Under the pieces are notes generated by a model that searched no databases, was not told the DNA's origin, and saw nothing but the letters and a program-made list of their open reading frames with translations. A stretch of 64,000 bases of DNA from Aequorivita soesokkakensis (GTDB lineage: Bacteria > Bacteroidota > Bacteroidia > Flavobacteriales > Flavobacteriaceae). The DNA is taken from the NCBI RefSeq assembly GCF_001641085.1, contig NZ_LXIE01000050.1, positions 124,001-188,000 of the forward strand. The letters are read 5' to 3'. This document shows, piece by piece, positions 8,495 through 18,007 of this stretch; position 1 is the stretch's first letter, and each line of letters begins with the position of its first letter. The position numbers and the translations under genes were made by a program.

Positions 8495-11400
8495 ATGAAA
8501 AAAATTACGTTATTATTAATGCTCTTTATTATTGGTGTGGGGTATTCCCAGACTAATAATTTAGTGTCGACGGGCAGTCATCCCAATTTGCAGTTAAACG
8601 GAAATGGGGTATTGCAAAATTTCATTATGGCTCCATGTAATTATTCCCATCCTATAGCAGGAGCTCCAAATGGGTATAGTGTTGATGGCTCATTTTTACA
8701 TCAAACTGCAGATGATATTGATGTAATGGCTGGAGAAATATTTTCTCCTAACTCTTTTGTGGTGCCATTGGTTTTATTTGCTCCTAATACTATTACTTCA
8801 GCAAATATTACTTTTTATTCAGATAATGCAGGTGTTCCAGGAACAGCTTTGTTTACATTGCCTGCGCAAGTTCCCGTTACTCAAAACATAATTGGAGCTG
8901 CCTTTGGAAGAGATATTCGGGAATGTGTTTTTAACCTTTCAGCTAGCGGTGTTTCATTGCCAGGTGGAGTTGCAGGCACAAAATACTGGATTGGCTTATC
9001 AAATGGTGTAGATTCTAGTGGTGCTGATAATATATTCTGGTTGGCAACCGATACCGTAATTGGTACTCAGGCTGCATTCAATAATGCAGGTGGCGGTTGG
9101 GCTCCTGGATCTGTGACGTTTGGTGTTCCACGAGACACGGTAATGTTGCTTTCAGGCGATTGCGCTGTTGCGCCTATTTCAGTGTGCGGTACTGGTAACC
9201 CACAACCAATTCCTGTAACAGGAACTGGTGGTGCTCCTTGTGTTGGTGGTCCAACTACCTCACCAGCTAACGTTTCCGCTACTGGAAATATTGGAGTTGG
9301 TGCTGGCGATTATACTCTAGACAGTGTTGAACTGAACCTTACCCATACTTGGGATGCAGATTTGGACATCACGTTGGTTTCGCCTTCAGGAACCAGTCTA
9401 AACCTTTCAAGTGATAATGGTGGCAGTGGCGATAACTATACCAACACAGTATTTATGGATGGTGCGCCAAGCATTACTACTGGTGCTGCTCCATTTACCG
9501 GAACTTTCCAAGCTCAAGGAGGTACTTTTGCAGCTACTTTTGCAGGAGAGCCAATCAACGGCAACTGGACCCTAAGCATCTGTGATGATAGTGGCGGGGA
9601 TAGCGGATCATTGTTGAGCTATTGCATAAACTTTTCTGAAATTACAACTGTTGGTAATCCACCAAGCATTGTTTGTCCTGGCGATATCGTTATAAACAAT
9701 ACTGCCGGTACCTGCGGTGGCGTAGCAAACTATGTAGCTATTGCATTAGATGATGAAGATGGAAACATCTCTTCCTCTATTGTATCTACACACCCAAGTG
9801 GAAGCACGTTCCCAGTAGGTGATACACTTGTAACACTATCCGTAACAGACAGCGATGGAAACACCGCTACCTGTGACTTTACAGTTACCGTAATTGACAA
9901 CGAGGCTCCTGTGGCAATATGCCAGGATCTTACCTTAGATCTTGACCCAGTTACTGGCACCGTAACTATTACTGGTGCTGATGTGGACAACGGTTCTACA
10001 GACAACTGTGGTATTGCTTCTATGACTCTTGATATTTCAACTTTCGATTGTTCTATGACAGGACCAAACACAGTGGTTCTTACTGTTACCGATAACTCTG
10101 GTAATTCAAGCACTTGTACTTCTACAGTTACGGTTCAGGACGTTACCGCTCCTGAGGTATTCTGCGTTGGAGGTTTTGGAAGCTTCAGCGAGTCTGAGGA
10201 TTTTGAAGGCGCTTCTATACCAGCTGGCTGGTCAACAGTAATTGAATCAGGTGTTGCAGATTGGACTTTTGGTTCAAACGTTATGCCTCTTGGTCCAAAC
10301 TTTGCAACTAATGCTGCAATCTTTGATGATGATGCTGCTGGAAGTGGACAAGTAAACCTTGTAAGACTTCTTTCTCCAGTTTATGACCTTACAGGTGCAA
10401 GCAACGTTCAACTTTCTTTTGAATATGCAATTCAGGATTTCATTGGCTCAGGTACATTGGAAGCTGAAGTTTGGGATGGCGCTGCTTGGCAACAAGTATT
10501 GTTTATCGATGATATGGATGTTATACCTACAAATACAGGAGACATTGATGTTTCTGCATTTGCAAACGCTGCGTTCCAAGTACGTTACACTTACGATGAC
10601 GAAGGTGACTGGGCTTGGGGAGCTGGTGTTGACAACTTCTTGTTGACCTACGAAGCTACTTCTGGCGGTGGACTTGATGTTTTCCTTGACGCTAACGGTA
10701 TGGCCAGTGTAGATCCTAACGATCTTGTTACTGGTGTTAACGAAGCTTGTGGATATACTATTACTGCTGGCGGTGCTGGTGGTGGAACTATGGAAACTCT
10801 TACTACTACCTTTGCTGGTGGAAACGGACTTGACGGAGCAATGTTTGATGTTATGGCAATTAATGACCTTACCATTGATTCATTCGATGTTAACCTTCCA
10901 ACTGGTGCAGACAATGATTTCGAAGTATATTACAAGACAGGTACTTGGGTAGGTTTCAATACCGATCCTTCTGCTTGGACTTTGGTAGCTACTCTTACAG
11001 GTATTGTATCTGCTGGTGCTGGTTTACCAACCTCATTGGATTTAGACTTAGGAATTGTGGTTCCTGCTGGCGATAGAGTTGCATTCTATGTTACTACTAC
11101 TGACAACGGAACCCTTTCATATACTAATGGTACAACTACCGGAAACCTTTTCGCTTCCGATGCTAACCTTGAGTTTTACGAAGGACGTGGAATGGATTAT
11201 CCATTCACTGGTGGTTTTGAACCAAGAGTATTCAACGGTAACATTCTTTATACCACAGGCGGTGGCGGTGGAGGTCTAGACTTCACTTGTGCAGATCTTG
11301 GCGAAAACCTTGTTGAGGTTACTGTAACTGATGCTAGCGGAAACACTTCTACCTGTACTGCTGTGGTGAATGTATTTGACATTACTGCTCCGGTTATCAC

Positions 11401-12631
11401 TTGTGGTCCAGAACCAACAGTTTCTGAAACTGCTTCTGATAGCCCAGGATTGGCTATTCCAGATAACGACCCAGCTGGTGTTTCTTCAACTATTTCCATA
11501 ACAGATGATGTTACTATAGATGACTTAAACATTGACCTAGATATTACTCATACTTGGGTTGGTGATATAAATGTTACTATTACCTCTCCTATGGGAACTT
11601 CTGTTATGATCGTAGATCGTATCGGTGGAACCGGTGGTGGTGTTGGCTGTTCAGGAGATGACATTCTTGCAACTCTTGATGATGCTGCTGCTCTTCCAAT
11701 TGAAGGTCAGTGTGGTTCGGGTGTACCATCTATTGATGGAACTTTCAGCCCTAACAACCCACTTGCTGCTTTCAACGGTGAAAGCACTCTTGGGGATTGG
11801 ACTATCACAATTTCTGATAATGCAGGTGGTGATACAGGAACGCTTAACGCTTGGGGTATTACTTATTCATATGCAAACACAAATACTGATGTTGTTATTG
11901 AATTGGGCCCAGACGGTACTGCTACCATAGATCCTTATGACATTATTAGCAGTGTGGACGAAGCTTGCGGTATTGCTACTGCTGCTGTAGATGTTCCAGA
12001 AGTTAGTTGTGCTGACATAGGAACAACTATCCTTGTTACTGTTTTTGTAACTGATGCTAGTGGAAACTTAGCTTCTTGTTCTGCAAACGTAACTGTGGTT
12101 GATCTATTGGCTCCAGAAATTACTTGTCCTGCAGATCAAACTGTTGATCCAGGAGCTGGTAACCTGTTCTACATTGTACCGGATTATTTTGCAACTGGCG
12201 AAGCCACTGCAGATGACAACTGTACAGATCCTGTAACAATCACAACCCAAGATCCTGCTCCAGGTACAGCATTGTCTGATGGTGTTTACACTATCACTAT
12301 GACTGCAACTGACGAGTATGGAAACACTTCAACCTGTAACTTTGAACTTACAATTGAATCAATTCTTGGCGTGAACCAAAACTCATTGGAAACTGGCGTG
12401 GCTTTATATCCAAACCCAGCTGCCAATGTGGTGAACCTTGTTAACAGAACCAACATTTCTTTAGAGAAAATGATGATTTATGACATAAACGGAAAACTAG
12501 TGAACCAGACAGACCTTCGCAATATGCAGGCTGAAAAAGCAGTGGATGTTTCATCCCTTGCCGCTGGAGTTTATGTTGTTCAGATTATTGGTGACAACGC
12601 AAGCACTGTGAAGCGCTTGATTAAAGAGTAA
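8495..12631 (+). CDS. large T9SS-exported protein with P-domains, HYR repeats and anchor-J module
   Basis: 1378 residues. Order: signal peptide (1-19); an N-terminal beta-rich region; a proprotein-convertase P-domain (about 240-385, with LNLTHTWDADLDITLVSPSG); two HYR/Ig-like modules (about 390-550, PSIVCPGDIVI and DNEAPVAICQDLTLDLDP); a choice-of-anchor-J/MAM-like module (about 560-730, EDFEGASIPAGWSTV); a second P-domain (about 990-1130, LDITHTWVGDINVTITSP); more HYR-like sequence; and a T9SS type A sorting domain at the end (ALYPNPAANVVNL ... VKRLIKE). It should cross the outer membrane through T9SS and be attached to the surface or released. No catalytic domain is visible, so adhesion or matrix binding is likely. 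Its last 240 residues closely match those of the 2311-residue protein at 36453. Confidence 0.9.
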   Translation: MKKITLLLMLFIIGVGYSQTNNLVSTGSHPNLQLNGNGVLQNFIMAPCNYSHPIAGAPNGYSVDGSFLHQTADDIDVMAGEIFSPNSFVVPLVLFAPNTITSANITFYSDNAGVPGTALFTLPAQVPVTQNIIGAAFGRDIRECVFNLSASGVSLPGGVAGTKYWIGLSNGVDSSGADNIFWLATDTVIGTQAAFNNAGGGWAPGSVTFGVPRDTVMLLSGDCAVAPISVCGTGNPQPIPVTGTGGAPCVGGPTTSPANVSATGNIGVGAGDYTLDSVELNLTHTWDADLDITLVSPSGTSLNLSSDNGGSGDNYTNTVFMDGAPSITTGAAPFTGTFQAQGGTFAATFAGEPINGNWTLSICDDSGGDSGSLLSYCINFSEITTVGNPPSIVCPGDIVINNTAGTCGGVANYVAIALDDEDGNISSSIVSTHPSGSTFPVGDTLVTLSVTDSDGNTATCDFTVTVIDNEAPVAICQDLTLDLDPVTGTVTITGADVDNGSTDNCGIASMTLDISTFDCSMTGPNTVVLTVTDNSGNSSTCTSTVTVQDVTAPEVFCVGGFGSFSESEDFEGASIPAGWSTVIESGVADWTFGSNVMPLGPNFATNAAIFDDDAAGSGQVNLVRLLSPVYDLTGASNVQLSFEYAIQDFIGSGTLEAEVWDGAAWQQVLFIDDMDVIPTNTGDIDVSAFANAAFQVRYTYDDEGDWAWGAGVDNFLLTYEATSGGGLDVFLDANGMASVDPNDLVTGVNEACGYTITAGGAGGGTMETLTTTFAGGNGLDGAMFDVMAINDLTIDSFDVNLPTGADNDFEVYYKTGTWVGFNTDPSAWTLVATLTGIVSAGAGLPTSLDLDLGIVVPAGDRVAFYVTTTDNGTLSYTNGTTTGNLFASDANLEFYEGRGMDYPFTGGFEPRVFNGNILYTTGGGGGGLDFTCADLGENLVEVTVTDASGNTSTCTAVVNVFDITAPVITCGPEPTVSETASDSPGLAIPDNDPAGVSSTISITDDVTIDDLNIDLDITHTWVGDINVTITSPMGTSVMIVDRIGGTGGGVGCSGDDILATLDDAAALPIEGQCGSGVPSIDGTFSPNNPLAAFNGESTLGDWTITISDNAGGDTGTLNAWGITYSYANTNTDVVIELGPDGTATIDPYDIISSVDEACGIATAAVDVPEVSCADIGTTILVTVFVTDASGNLASCSANVTVVDLLAPEITCPADQTVDPGAGNLFYIVPDYFATGEATADDNCTDPVTITTQDPAPGTALSDGVYTITMTATDEYGNTSTCNFELTIESILGVNQNSLETGVALYPNPAANVVNLVNRTNISLEKMMIYDINGKLVNQTDLRNMQAEKAVDVSSLAAGVYVVQIIGDNASTVKRLIKE

Positions 12632-12656
12632 TCACCAAATAACCAACCAAAAAGGA

Positions 12657-12688
12657 AAACCCCTTCAGCTTTGCTGAGGGGGTTTTTT
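12657..12688 (+). terminator. Rho-independent terminator
   Basis: CCCCTTCAGC, loop TTT, GCTGAGGGGG, then TTTTTT: a 10-bp stem with one G-U pair followed by a T run, 25 bp after the stop codon of the 1378-residue gene. Confidence 0.9.
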
Positions 12689-12761
12689 GATTTTGTAACG
12701 TTGAAGATAAAAAGTACACTAATTCCTTATCTTTACAATCCAATTAAAAAATTACCATAGC

Positions 12762-14888
12762 ATGAAAAAAGCAATTCCCTTTTTAGCGTTCGCCCTAATT
12801 CTTATGGGCTGCAACAATTCCAAAGAAAAAGACAATCAAAACAAAACCGAAGAACAAATGACCAATAGCGAAAACCCGCTACTTTCCGAAAGTACCTTGC
12901 CTTATGGTGCCCCGGACTTTTCAAAAATTAAAGACGAAGATTTTAAACCCGCAATGCTTGAAGGAATTGCCCAGCAACAAAAAGCGGTAATGGCTATTGC
13001 CAATTCCGAAGAAGCGCCTACTTTCGAAAATACGGTTATTGCCTTGGAGAAGAGTGGAATGCTTTTAAATAGAACCGCGCAGGTATTTTATGCGCTTGCA
13101 GGTGCAAATACCAATGAAACACTTCAGGCGGTGGAAGAGGAAATGGCACCAAAATTTGCAGCTATAAATGATGAAATATATCTTAACGAGAAATTGTTCT
13201 TACGCTTCCAGACTTTATATAATAAAAAGGAATCCCTAAATCTTGATGCGGAATCCTTAAAATTGCTTGAAGAATATTACGAAGATTTTGAAATAGCTGG
13301 AGCCAATCTTTCTGCCGAGGATAAAGAAAAACTAAAAGACTACAATTCCAGATTGGCTACCCTTACCACCAAATTCGGAAAAACCCTTTTGGATGCAAAC
13401 AATGCCGGGGCGGTAACTTTTACCAATAAAGAAGACTTGGCTGGAGTGGATGAAGATTTCCTAAAATCTAAGGAAAGTAAGGATGGGAAAGGATGGACAA
13501 TCCCACTTCAAAATACTACCCAACAGCCCTTATTGCAATCTATGGACAATAGGGCGAGTAGGGAAAAACTGTTTAAGGCCGCTTGGCATAGAGCCGATCA
13601 AGGCGCAAATGATACACAGGAAATTATCAAGGAAATTGTTGAAGTACGCGCCCAAAAAGCAAAACTGTTAGGCTTTAACAATTATGCCGAATGGAGCCTT
13701 CAAAAAACAATGGCAAAAACTCCTGAAAATGTAAACAAATTCTTCAACGGCCTTATTCCGGCAGCCACTGCCAAAGCTCAAGCTGAATCAGATGAAATTC
13801 AAAAAATGATAAAAGCCAAAGGGCAGGATTTCACCTTGGAACCTTGGGATTGGAACTATTATGCCGAAATGGTTCGAAAGGAAAAATACGATCTTGACGA
13901 AAACCAAATAAAACCCTATTTCGAATTGAAAAATGTTTTGGAAAAAGGTGTTTTCTATGCGGCCCAAAAACTGTACGGCATCACATATAAAGAAAGAACG
14001 GACATCCCAGTATATCAGGAAGACGTAAAGGTTTACGAACTTTTTGAAGAAAACGGGGAAGCATTGGGTCTTTTCTATACAGATTATTTTGCACGCCCCA
14101 GTAAGAGTGGGGGAGCTTGGATGGACAATTTTGTTACCCAATCCAAGATGTACAATAAAAAGCCAGTGATATTTAATGTGATGAATATTCCAAAACCCGC
14201 TGGCAATGAACCTGCTTTATTGACCTATGATGAAGTAGAAACCATGTTCCACGAGTTCGGCCACGCCCTGCACGGCTTTTTCGCAAGTCAGCAATATCCA
14301 TCGCTTTCAGGAACTGCTGTGTCTCGTGATTTTGTTGAGTTTCCTTCACAGTTCAATGAAAACTGGGCGCTGTATCCAGAAATTCTGAAAAACTATGCGC
14401 TCCACTATAAAACAGGAGAGCAGATTCCACAGGCATTGATTGATAAAATAAAGAATTCCGGTACGTTTAACCAAGGCTATAGCCTAACGGAAAACTTGGC
14501 GGCTTCCAATTTGGATATGCAATGGCATATGGTTTCAGCCGATAAAAAGATAGAAGACGTAAATGCCTTTGAAACGGATGCTTTAAAAAGAACAAAAGTG
14601 GACACCGTTCATGCGGTCCCGCCTAGATATCGTTCCACTTATTTCTCCCATATTTTTGCGGGTGGCTATGGTGCTGGTTATTATTCTTATCTCTGGACCG
14701 AAATGCTCCATCACGATGCCTACAATTGGTTTGAAACCCATGGAGGTTTAACACGTGAGAATGGGCAACGTTTCCGCGATATGGTTCTTTCCAAAGGAAA
14801 TACATTGGAACTTGAAAAAATGTACAAAGATTGGCGCGGTAGCGATCCTAAAATTGAACCCATGCTAAAAGCGAGAGGGTTGAAATAG
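12762..14888 (+). CDS. M3-family metallopeptidase (peptidyl-dipeptidase Dcp-like) lipoprotein
   Basis: 708 residues. A lipobox at Cys17 (LILMGC) predicts a membrane-anchored periplasmic enzyme. The zinc motif HEFGHALHGF starts at His497, with downstream DFVEFPSQFNENWA supplying the third ligand region, as in thimet oligopeptidase/Dcp (MEROPS M3). The length fits Dcp, which removes C-terminal dipeptides from short peptides. A helical N-terminal half and the GGYGAGYYSYLW segment of the family are present. It lies between a terminator upstream and a strong bidirectional hairpin downstream, so it is probably a single-gene unit. It may act on peptides together with the S46 peptidase encoded next to it on the opposite strand. 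Confidence 0.93.
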   Translation: MKKAIPFLAFALILMGCNNSKEKDNQNKTEEQMTNSENPLLSESTLPYGAPDFSKIKDEDFKPAMLEGIAQQQKAVMAIANSEEAPTFENTVIALEKSGMLLNRTAQVFYALAGANTNETLQAVEEEMAPKFAAINDEIYLNEKLFLRFQTLYNKKESLNLDAESLKLLEEYYEDFEIAGANLSAEDKEKLKDYNSRLATLTTKFGKTLLDANNAGAVTFTNKEDLAGVDEDFLKSKESKDGKGWTIPLQNTTQQPLLQSMDNRASREKLFKAAWHRADQGANDTQEIIKEIVEVRAQKAKLLGFNNYAEWSLQKTMAKTPENVNKFFNGLIPAATAKAQAESDEIQKMIKAKGQDFTLEPWDWNYYAEMVRKEKYDLDENQIKPYFELKNVLEKGVFYAAQKLYGITYKERTDIPVYQEDVKVYELFEENGEALGLFYTDYFARPSKSGGAWMDNFVTQSKMYNKKPVIFNVMNIPKPAGNEPALLTYDEVETMFHEFGHALHGFFASQQYPSLSGTAVSRDFVEFPSQFNENWALYPEILKNYALHYKTGEQIPQALIDKIKNSGTFNQGYSLTENLAASNLDMQWHMVSADKKIEDVNAFETDALKRTKVDTVHAVPPRYRSTYFSHIFAGGYGAGYYSYLWTEMLHHDAYNWFETHGGLTRENGQRFRDMVLSKGNTLELEKMYKDWRGSDPKIEPMLKARGLK

Positions 14889-14897
14889 AAAATGAAA

Positions 14898-14951
14898 TTA
14901 GCCACGAATTCACAAATAATTTTTTACAAATATTCGTGAATTCGTGGCTAA
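14898..14951. terminator. long inverted repeat between convergent genes, bidirectional terminator
   Basis: TTAGCCACGAATTCAC is repeated as its exact reverse complement, and the match extends to about 21 bp with one mismatch around an A/T-rich loop. It sits between the ends of the M3 peptidase and S46 peptidase genes, so it can end transcription from both sides. Confidence 0.75.
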
Positions 14952-14961
14952 AATTTATTTG

Positions 14962-17130
14962 TTACTTCTTCTTTTTACTTTTCCCCATTTCCTTTTTAGG
15001 GTGTACAAGTTTCAACTCATTAATCAAATTCTTTGCGCCAGCGTACTTATCCATAATAAAAAGCACATAGCGGATATCCACCATAATGTTGCGGGAAAGG
15101 GCAGGGTCATAATATAAATCACTCATGGTGCCCTCCCAAACGCGGTCAAAATTTAGGCCTATTAAATTTCCTTCGGCGTCAATGGCTGGGCTACCAGAAT
15201 TTCCACCAGTAGTGTGATTTGTTCCTATAAAGTTAATTGGCATCTTTCCGTCCTCCCCATATTGGCCGTAGTCTTTGGCTTTGTATAGATCAATCAGTTT
15301 TTTGGGAACGTCAAATTCATAATCGCCGGGAACGTATTTCTGCATTACGCCTTCAAGATGGGTTACGGGTTCGTAATAAATGGCATCGGCTGGAGAGTAT
15401 CCCGCAACTTTCCCATAAGTTACTCGCAAGGTGCTATTGGCGTTTGGAAAAATACGTGCGTCTTTTGGGCTTAATTCCAACAAAGCTTTCATATAATCGC
15501 GCTCCAGACCTGAAATGTTCAATTCCAGTTCTTCATATTTAGGCGCAACCTTATCAAAATAAGCATCCGCCATTTCCTTCACCATTTGATAGCCCGGGTC
15601 GCCGTTCAATTTTGCAACAACCGTTTCGGCATCGCCGGTGAGTAAGTTTTTTACGGATGCATAATCTACAAAAGCAGAGTTTTTATAGATGTTTTCGGTT
15701 ACAGTCTCTGTGTTCATGTTCTTAAATGAAGCAGGCAAAAATTGAGCGGGAACGTTTTTCGCATACAGTGCAATTAAAGCTTCAAAAACCTCTTTGTCCA
15801 CTTGTTTGCTGTAGTCCTTATATTGGCCTTCCAAGGATGTCACTAAATTGTTTCTGCGGTCTTCAAAAGATTGGGCGCCACGGTTTTCATAAACCTGTTT
15901 CAGTTGGTAGGTTTGATATGCTGTTTTCAGCAATTCCACATTTCGCAATACAGTTTCAAGAAAGTATTCACGGGCGAGGGAATAGGGTTCAATTTCACTA
16001 TAATATTGTTCAAATTTTGGCAATAACTGCCCGAATTCCTGTTGTTTCCCTTTTTTATTAATTTCTGAAGTAAGTGCAGTTTCTTGTTGCTTCTTAATTC
16101 CTACGGCGTTACTTTTTGTCAAACCGAGGGTTTCGCCTTTCCATTTTTTCCAGTAGTTGGCAATACGGGCGTATTTTGAAGCATATTGAATCTTTATCTG
16201 CGGATCGGCACGCATATATTTATCCTGTATGGCCAAGGCTGCATCGCGAATGGCAATACGTGCTGGATTGATGGTGTTTACAACCTGCTCAATGGCTATG
16301 GACGGCAAATATTCATCGGTTGTTCCGGGATAACCGAAAACCAAGGTGAAATCGTTTTCGGCTACACCGTCCAATGAAATGGGTAGAAAGTGTTTTGGGG
16401 TGTAGGGCACGTTATCTGCGGAATATTCTGCGGGACGGTTATTCTTGTCGGCATAAATTCTGAAAAGGGAGAAATCGCCTGTATGTCTTGGCCATATCCA
16501 GTTATCGGTATCGCTACCAAACTTCCCAATAGAGGAAGGTGGCGCGCCCACCAAACGTATATCCTTAAAGGTTTCCACTACAAAGAGCATATATTGGTTG
16601 CCTTCATAAAAGGTGCGCACACGGTTTTCCTGCCAAGCTTCTTTTGGCGAAGTCTGTACCACATTGGCGATGTTTTCCTCTATCTTTTTTTGTTTGTCCG
16701 CTTCAGTCATTGCTTCGGTAATTCCATTCATTACTTGGTTTGTGACGTCTTCAATACGAACCATAAAACTTGCGGTAACCCCGGGATTGGGAAGTTCTTC
16801 TTTTAAGCTCATCGCCCAAAAACCATCCTGCAGATAGTCATTTTCTAATGAGGAATGTCTTTGGATTTGTGAATAACCACAATGATGGTTGGTAAGTAAA
16901 AGTCCCTGGTTGCTGATTACTTCGGAAGTACAGCCCCCGTTGAAGTGTGGTACGGCATCTTTAAGGCTCGCATTGTTAACGTCATAAATATCCTTGGCGG
17001 TCATTTTCATGCCGAGGTTGGTCATTTCAGTTTCGTTCATTCCCTCCAAAAGTGAAGGAATCCACATGCCGCCTTGTTGGGCGAATAGGGGTAGGGATAA
17101 AAAGATAAAGAGTAGGCGGAATAATTTCAT
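14962..17130 (-). CDS. S46-family dipeptidyl-peptidase, DPP11-like (Asp/Glu-specific)
   Basis: 722 residues, the family's usual length, with a signal peptide (1-18). GGCTSEVISNQGLLLTNHHC (residues 65-84) carries the catalytic His, and TTGGNSGSPAID carries the nucleophile Ser645. S46 enzymes (DPP7 and DPP11) release dipeptides from the N-terminus of peptides in the periplasm. Eighteen residues after the catalytic Ser lies Arg663 in NFDRVWEG. In Porphyromonas gingivalis DPP11 the specificity-setting Arg673 is 18 residues after Ser655, whereas DPP7 has Gly there. This predicts cleavage after acidic P1 residues. The tail is very basic (KSKKKK). The gene is convergent with the M3 peptidase gene across the inverted repeat. 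Confidence 0.92.
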   Translation of the reverse strand: MKLFRLLFIFLSLPLFAQQGGMWIPSLLEGMNETEMTNLGMKMTAKDIYDVNNASLKDAVPHFNGGCTSEVISNQGLLLTNHHCGYSQIQRHSSLENDYLQDGFWAMSLKEELPNPGVTASFMVRIEDVTNQVMNGITEAMTEADKQKKIEENIANVVQTSPKEAWQENRVRTFYEGNQYMLFVVETFKDIRLVGAPPSSIGKFGSDTDNWIWPRHTGDFSLFRIYADKNNRPAEYSADNVPYTPKHFLPISLDGVAENDFTLVFGYPGTTDEYLPSIAIEQVVNTINPARIAIRDAALAIQDKYMRADPQIKIQYASKYARIANYWKKWKGETLGLTKSNAVGIKKQQETALTSEINKKGKQQEFGQLLPKFEQYYSEIEPYSLAREYFLETVLRNVELLKTAYQTYQLKQVYENRGAQSFEDRRNNLVTSLEGQYKDYSKQVDKEVFEALIALYAKNVPAQFLPASFKNMNTETVTENIYKNSAFVDYASVKNLLTGDAETVVAKLNGDPGYQMVKEMADAYFDKVAPKYEELELNISGLERDYMKALLELSPKDARIFPNANSTLRVTYGKVAGYSPADAIYYEPVTHLEGVMQKYVPGDYEFDVPKKLIDLYKAKDYGQYGEDGKMPINFIGTNHTTGGNSGSPAIDAEGNLIGLNFDRVWEGTMSDLYYDPALSRNIMVDIRYVLFIMDKYAGAKNLINELKLVHPKKEMGKSKKKK

Positions 17131-17230
17131 TTGCTGATTAATTTAGAATTCCTGCAATATACTAAATAGTAAAATTTTATATCGGTTAAATAAACAATCG
17201 GGAACCTAATATGGTAGTTTTGTAAAATGA

Positions 17231-17264
17231 AAGAAGCCCGACTTATTTAAAATCGGACTTCTTT
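17231..17264 (-). terminator. Rho-independent terminator
   Basis: On the minus strand GAAGTCCGA and TCGGGCTTC pair with one G-U, followed by TTTCATTTT. It lies 24 bp past the stop of the 180-residue lipoprotein gene. Confidence 0.75.
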
Positions 17265-17287
17265 GTTAAATATAAATGTGGGTTTTG

Positions 17288-17830
17288 TTATGAGCCGCAC
17301 TGATCTAGACAGTATTCAAAATACATTGCCCAGCTGTTTCCGCCATAAGGAAGGCCTGCACCCCAGGCTGTTTCGTTTCCTGAAGGGCCGCTCACTTCTG
17401 CATGGGCAGCAATACAGAGGCAATTTGGTAAAGATGCAATTGGAATACTATAGGTATAGCTTGTGGTTCCTTGGGCATGTGTGGCTGCATATGGAAAATG
17501 CCCTATTTTTGGATTTCCTGATTTGTTGGCGGGTCTTTCCGAGCATTCACCAACAAAAAGATGTGTAGCGTTTAATACCCAATCGCCTTCCATAGTATAA
17601 GTGACCAATAGGTTTTCTCCGTCAATAGCTACTTCTACATTTCCAGAGTCATAATGCTGTCCGGCCATAAGATCCACTTGGGTACAAATCTCAGCACCTG
17701 GAATCGGTTCTTCTCTACTGTCTAAAGCATCTTCAGCGTTGTTTTTTTGAAATAGTTCCAGATCCGATTCTTTGGAGCAACTAAGTAAGACTGTAAAACC
17801 TACAAGTAGGATAAGTAGTTTTGATTTCAT
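17288..17830 (-). CDS. hypothetical cysteine-rich lipoprotein
   Basis: 180 residues with a lipobox (LLSCSK, Cys18). I do not recognise the family with certainty. The mature part holds an Ig-like beta pattern (VEVAIDGENLLVTYTMEGDW), several cysteines that could pair in the periplasm, and a C-terminal block with a WAMYFEYCLDQC motif that I recall from flavobacterial lipoproteins of unknown function. It has its own terminator and a 177-bp upstream gap, so it is probably a single-gene unit. No catalytic motif is visible. Confidence 0.6.
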   Translation of the reverse strand: MKSKLLILLVGFTVLLSCSKESDLELFQKNNAEDALDSREEPIPGAEICTQVDLMAGQHYDSGNVEVAIDGENLLVTYTMEGDWVLNATHLFVGECSERPANKSGNPKIGHFPYAATHAQGTTSYTYSIPIASLPNCLCIAAHAEVSGPSGNETAWGAGLPYGGNSWAMYFEYCLDQCGS

Positions 17831-18007
17831 AATATTTAAATTTGGGGTTAGTGACCAAATATAAATATAATATTTAATTTATCCGTTAAAATGTAATAAA
17901 TAATCGATTAAAAGCATAAGTAATTTAACAGAATGTTAAATAATTTCACATATTTGATTTAATGGGCATTAAAGAATAACCCTGGTACATTCTATGATAA
18001 TGGTTGT

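Noticed and set aside
9730-10113. Minus-strand frame of 127 residues
   Set aside because: Antisense to the HYR domains of the 1378-residue gene.
16390-16806. Plus-strand frame of 138 residues
   Set aside because: Antisense to the S46 peptidase; no conserved features.
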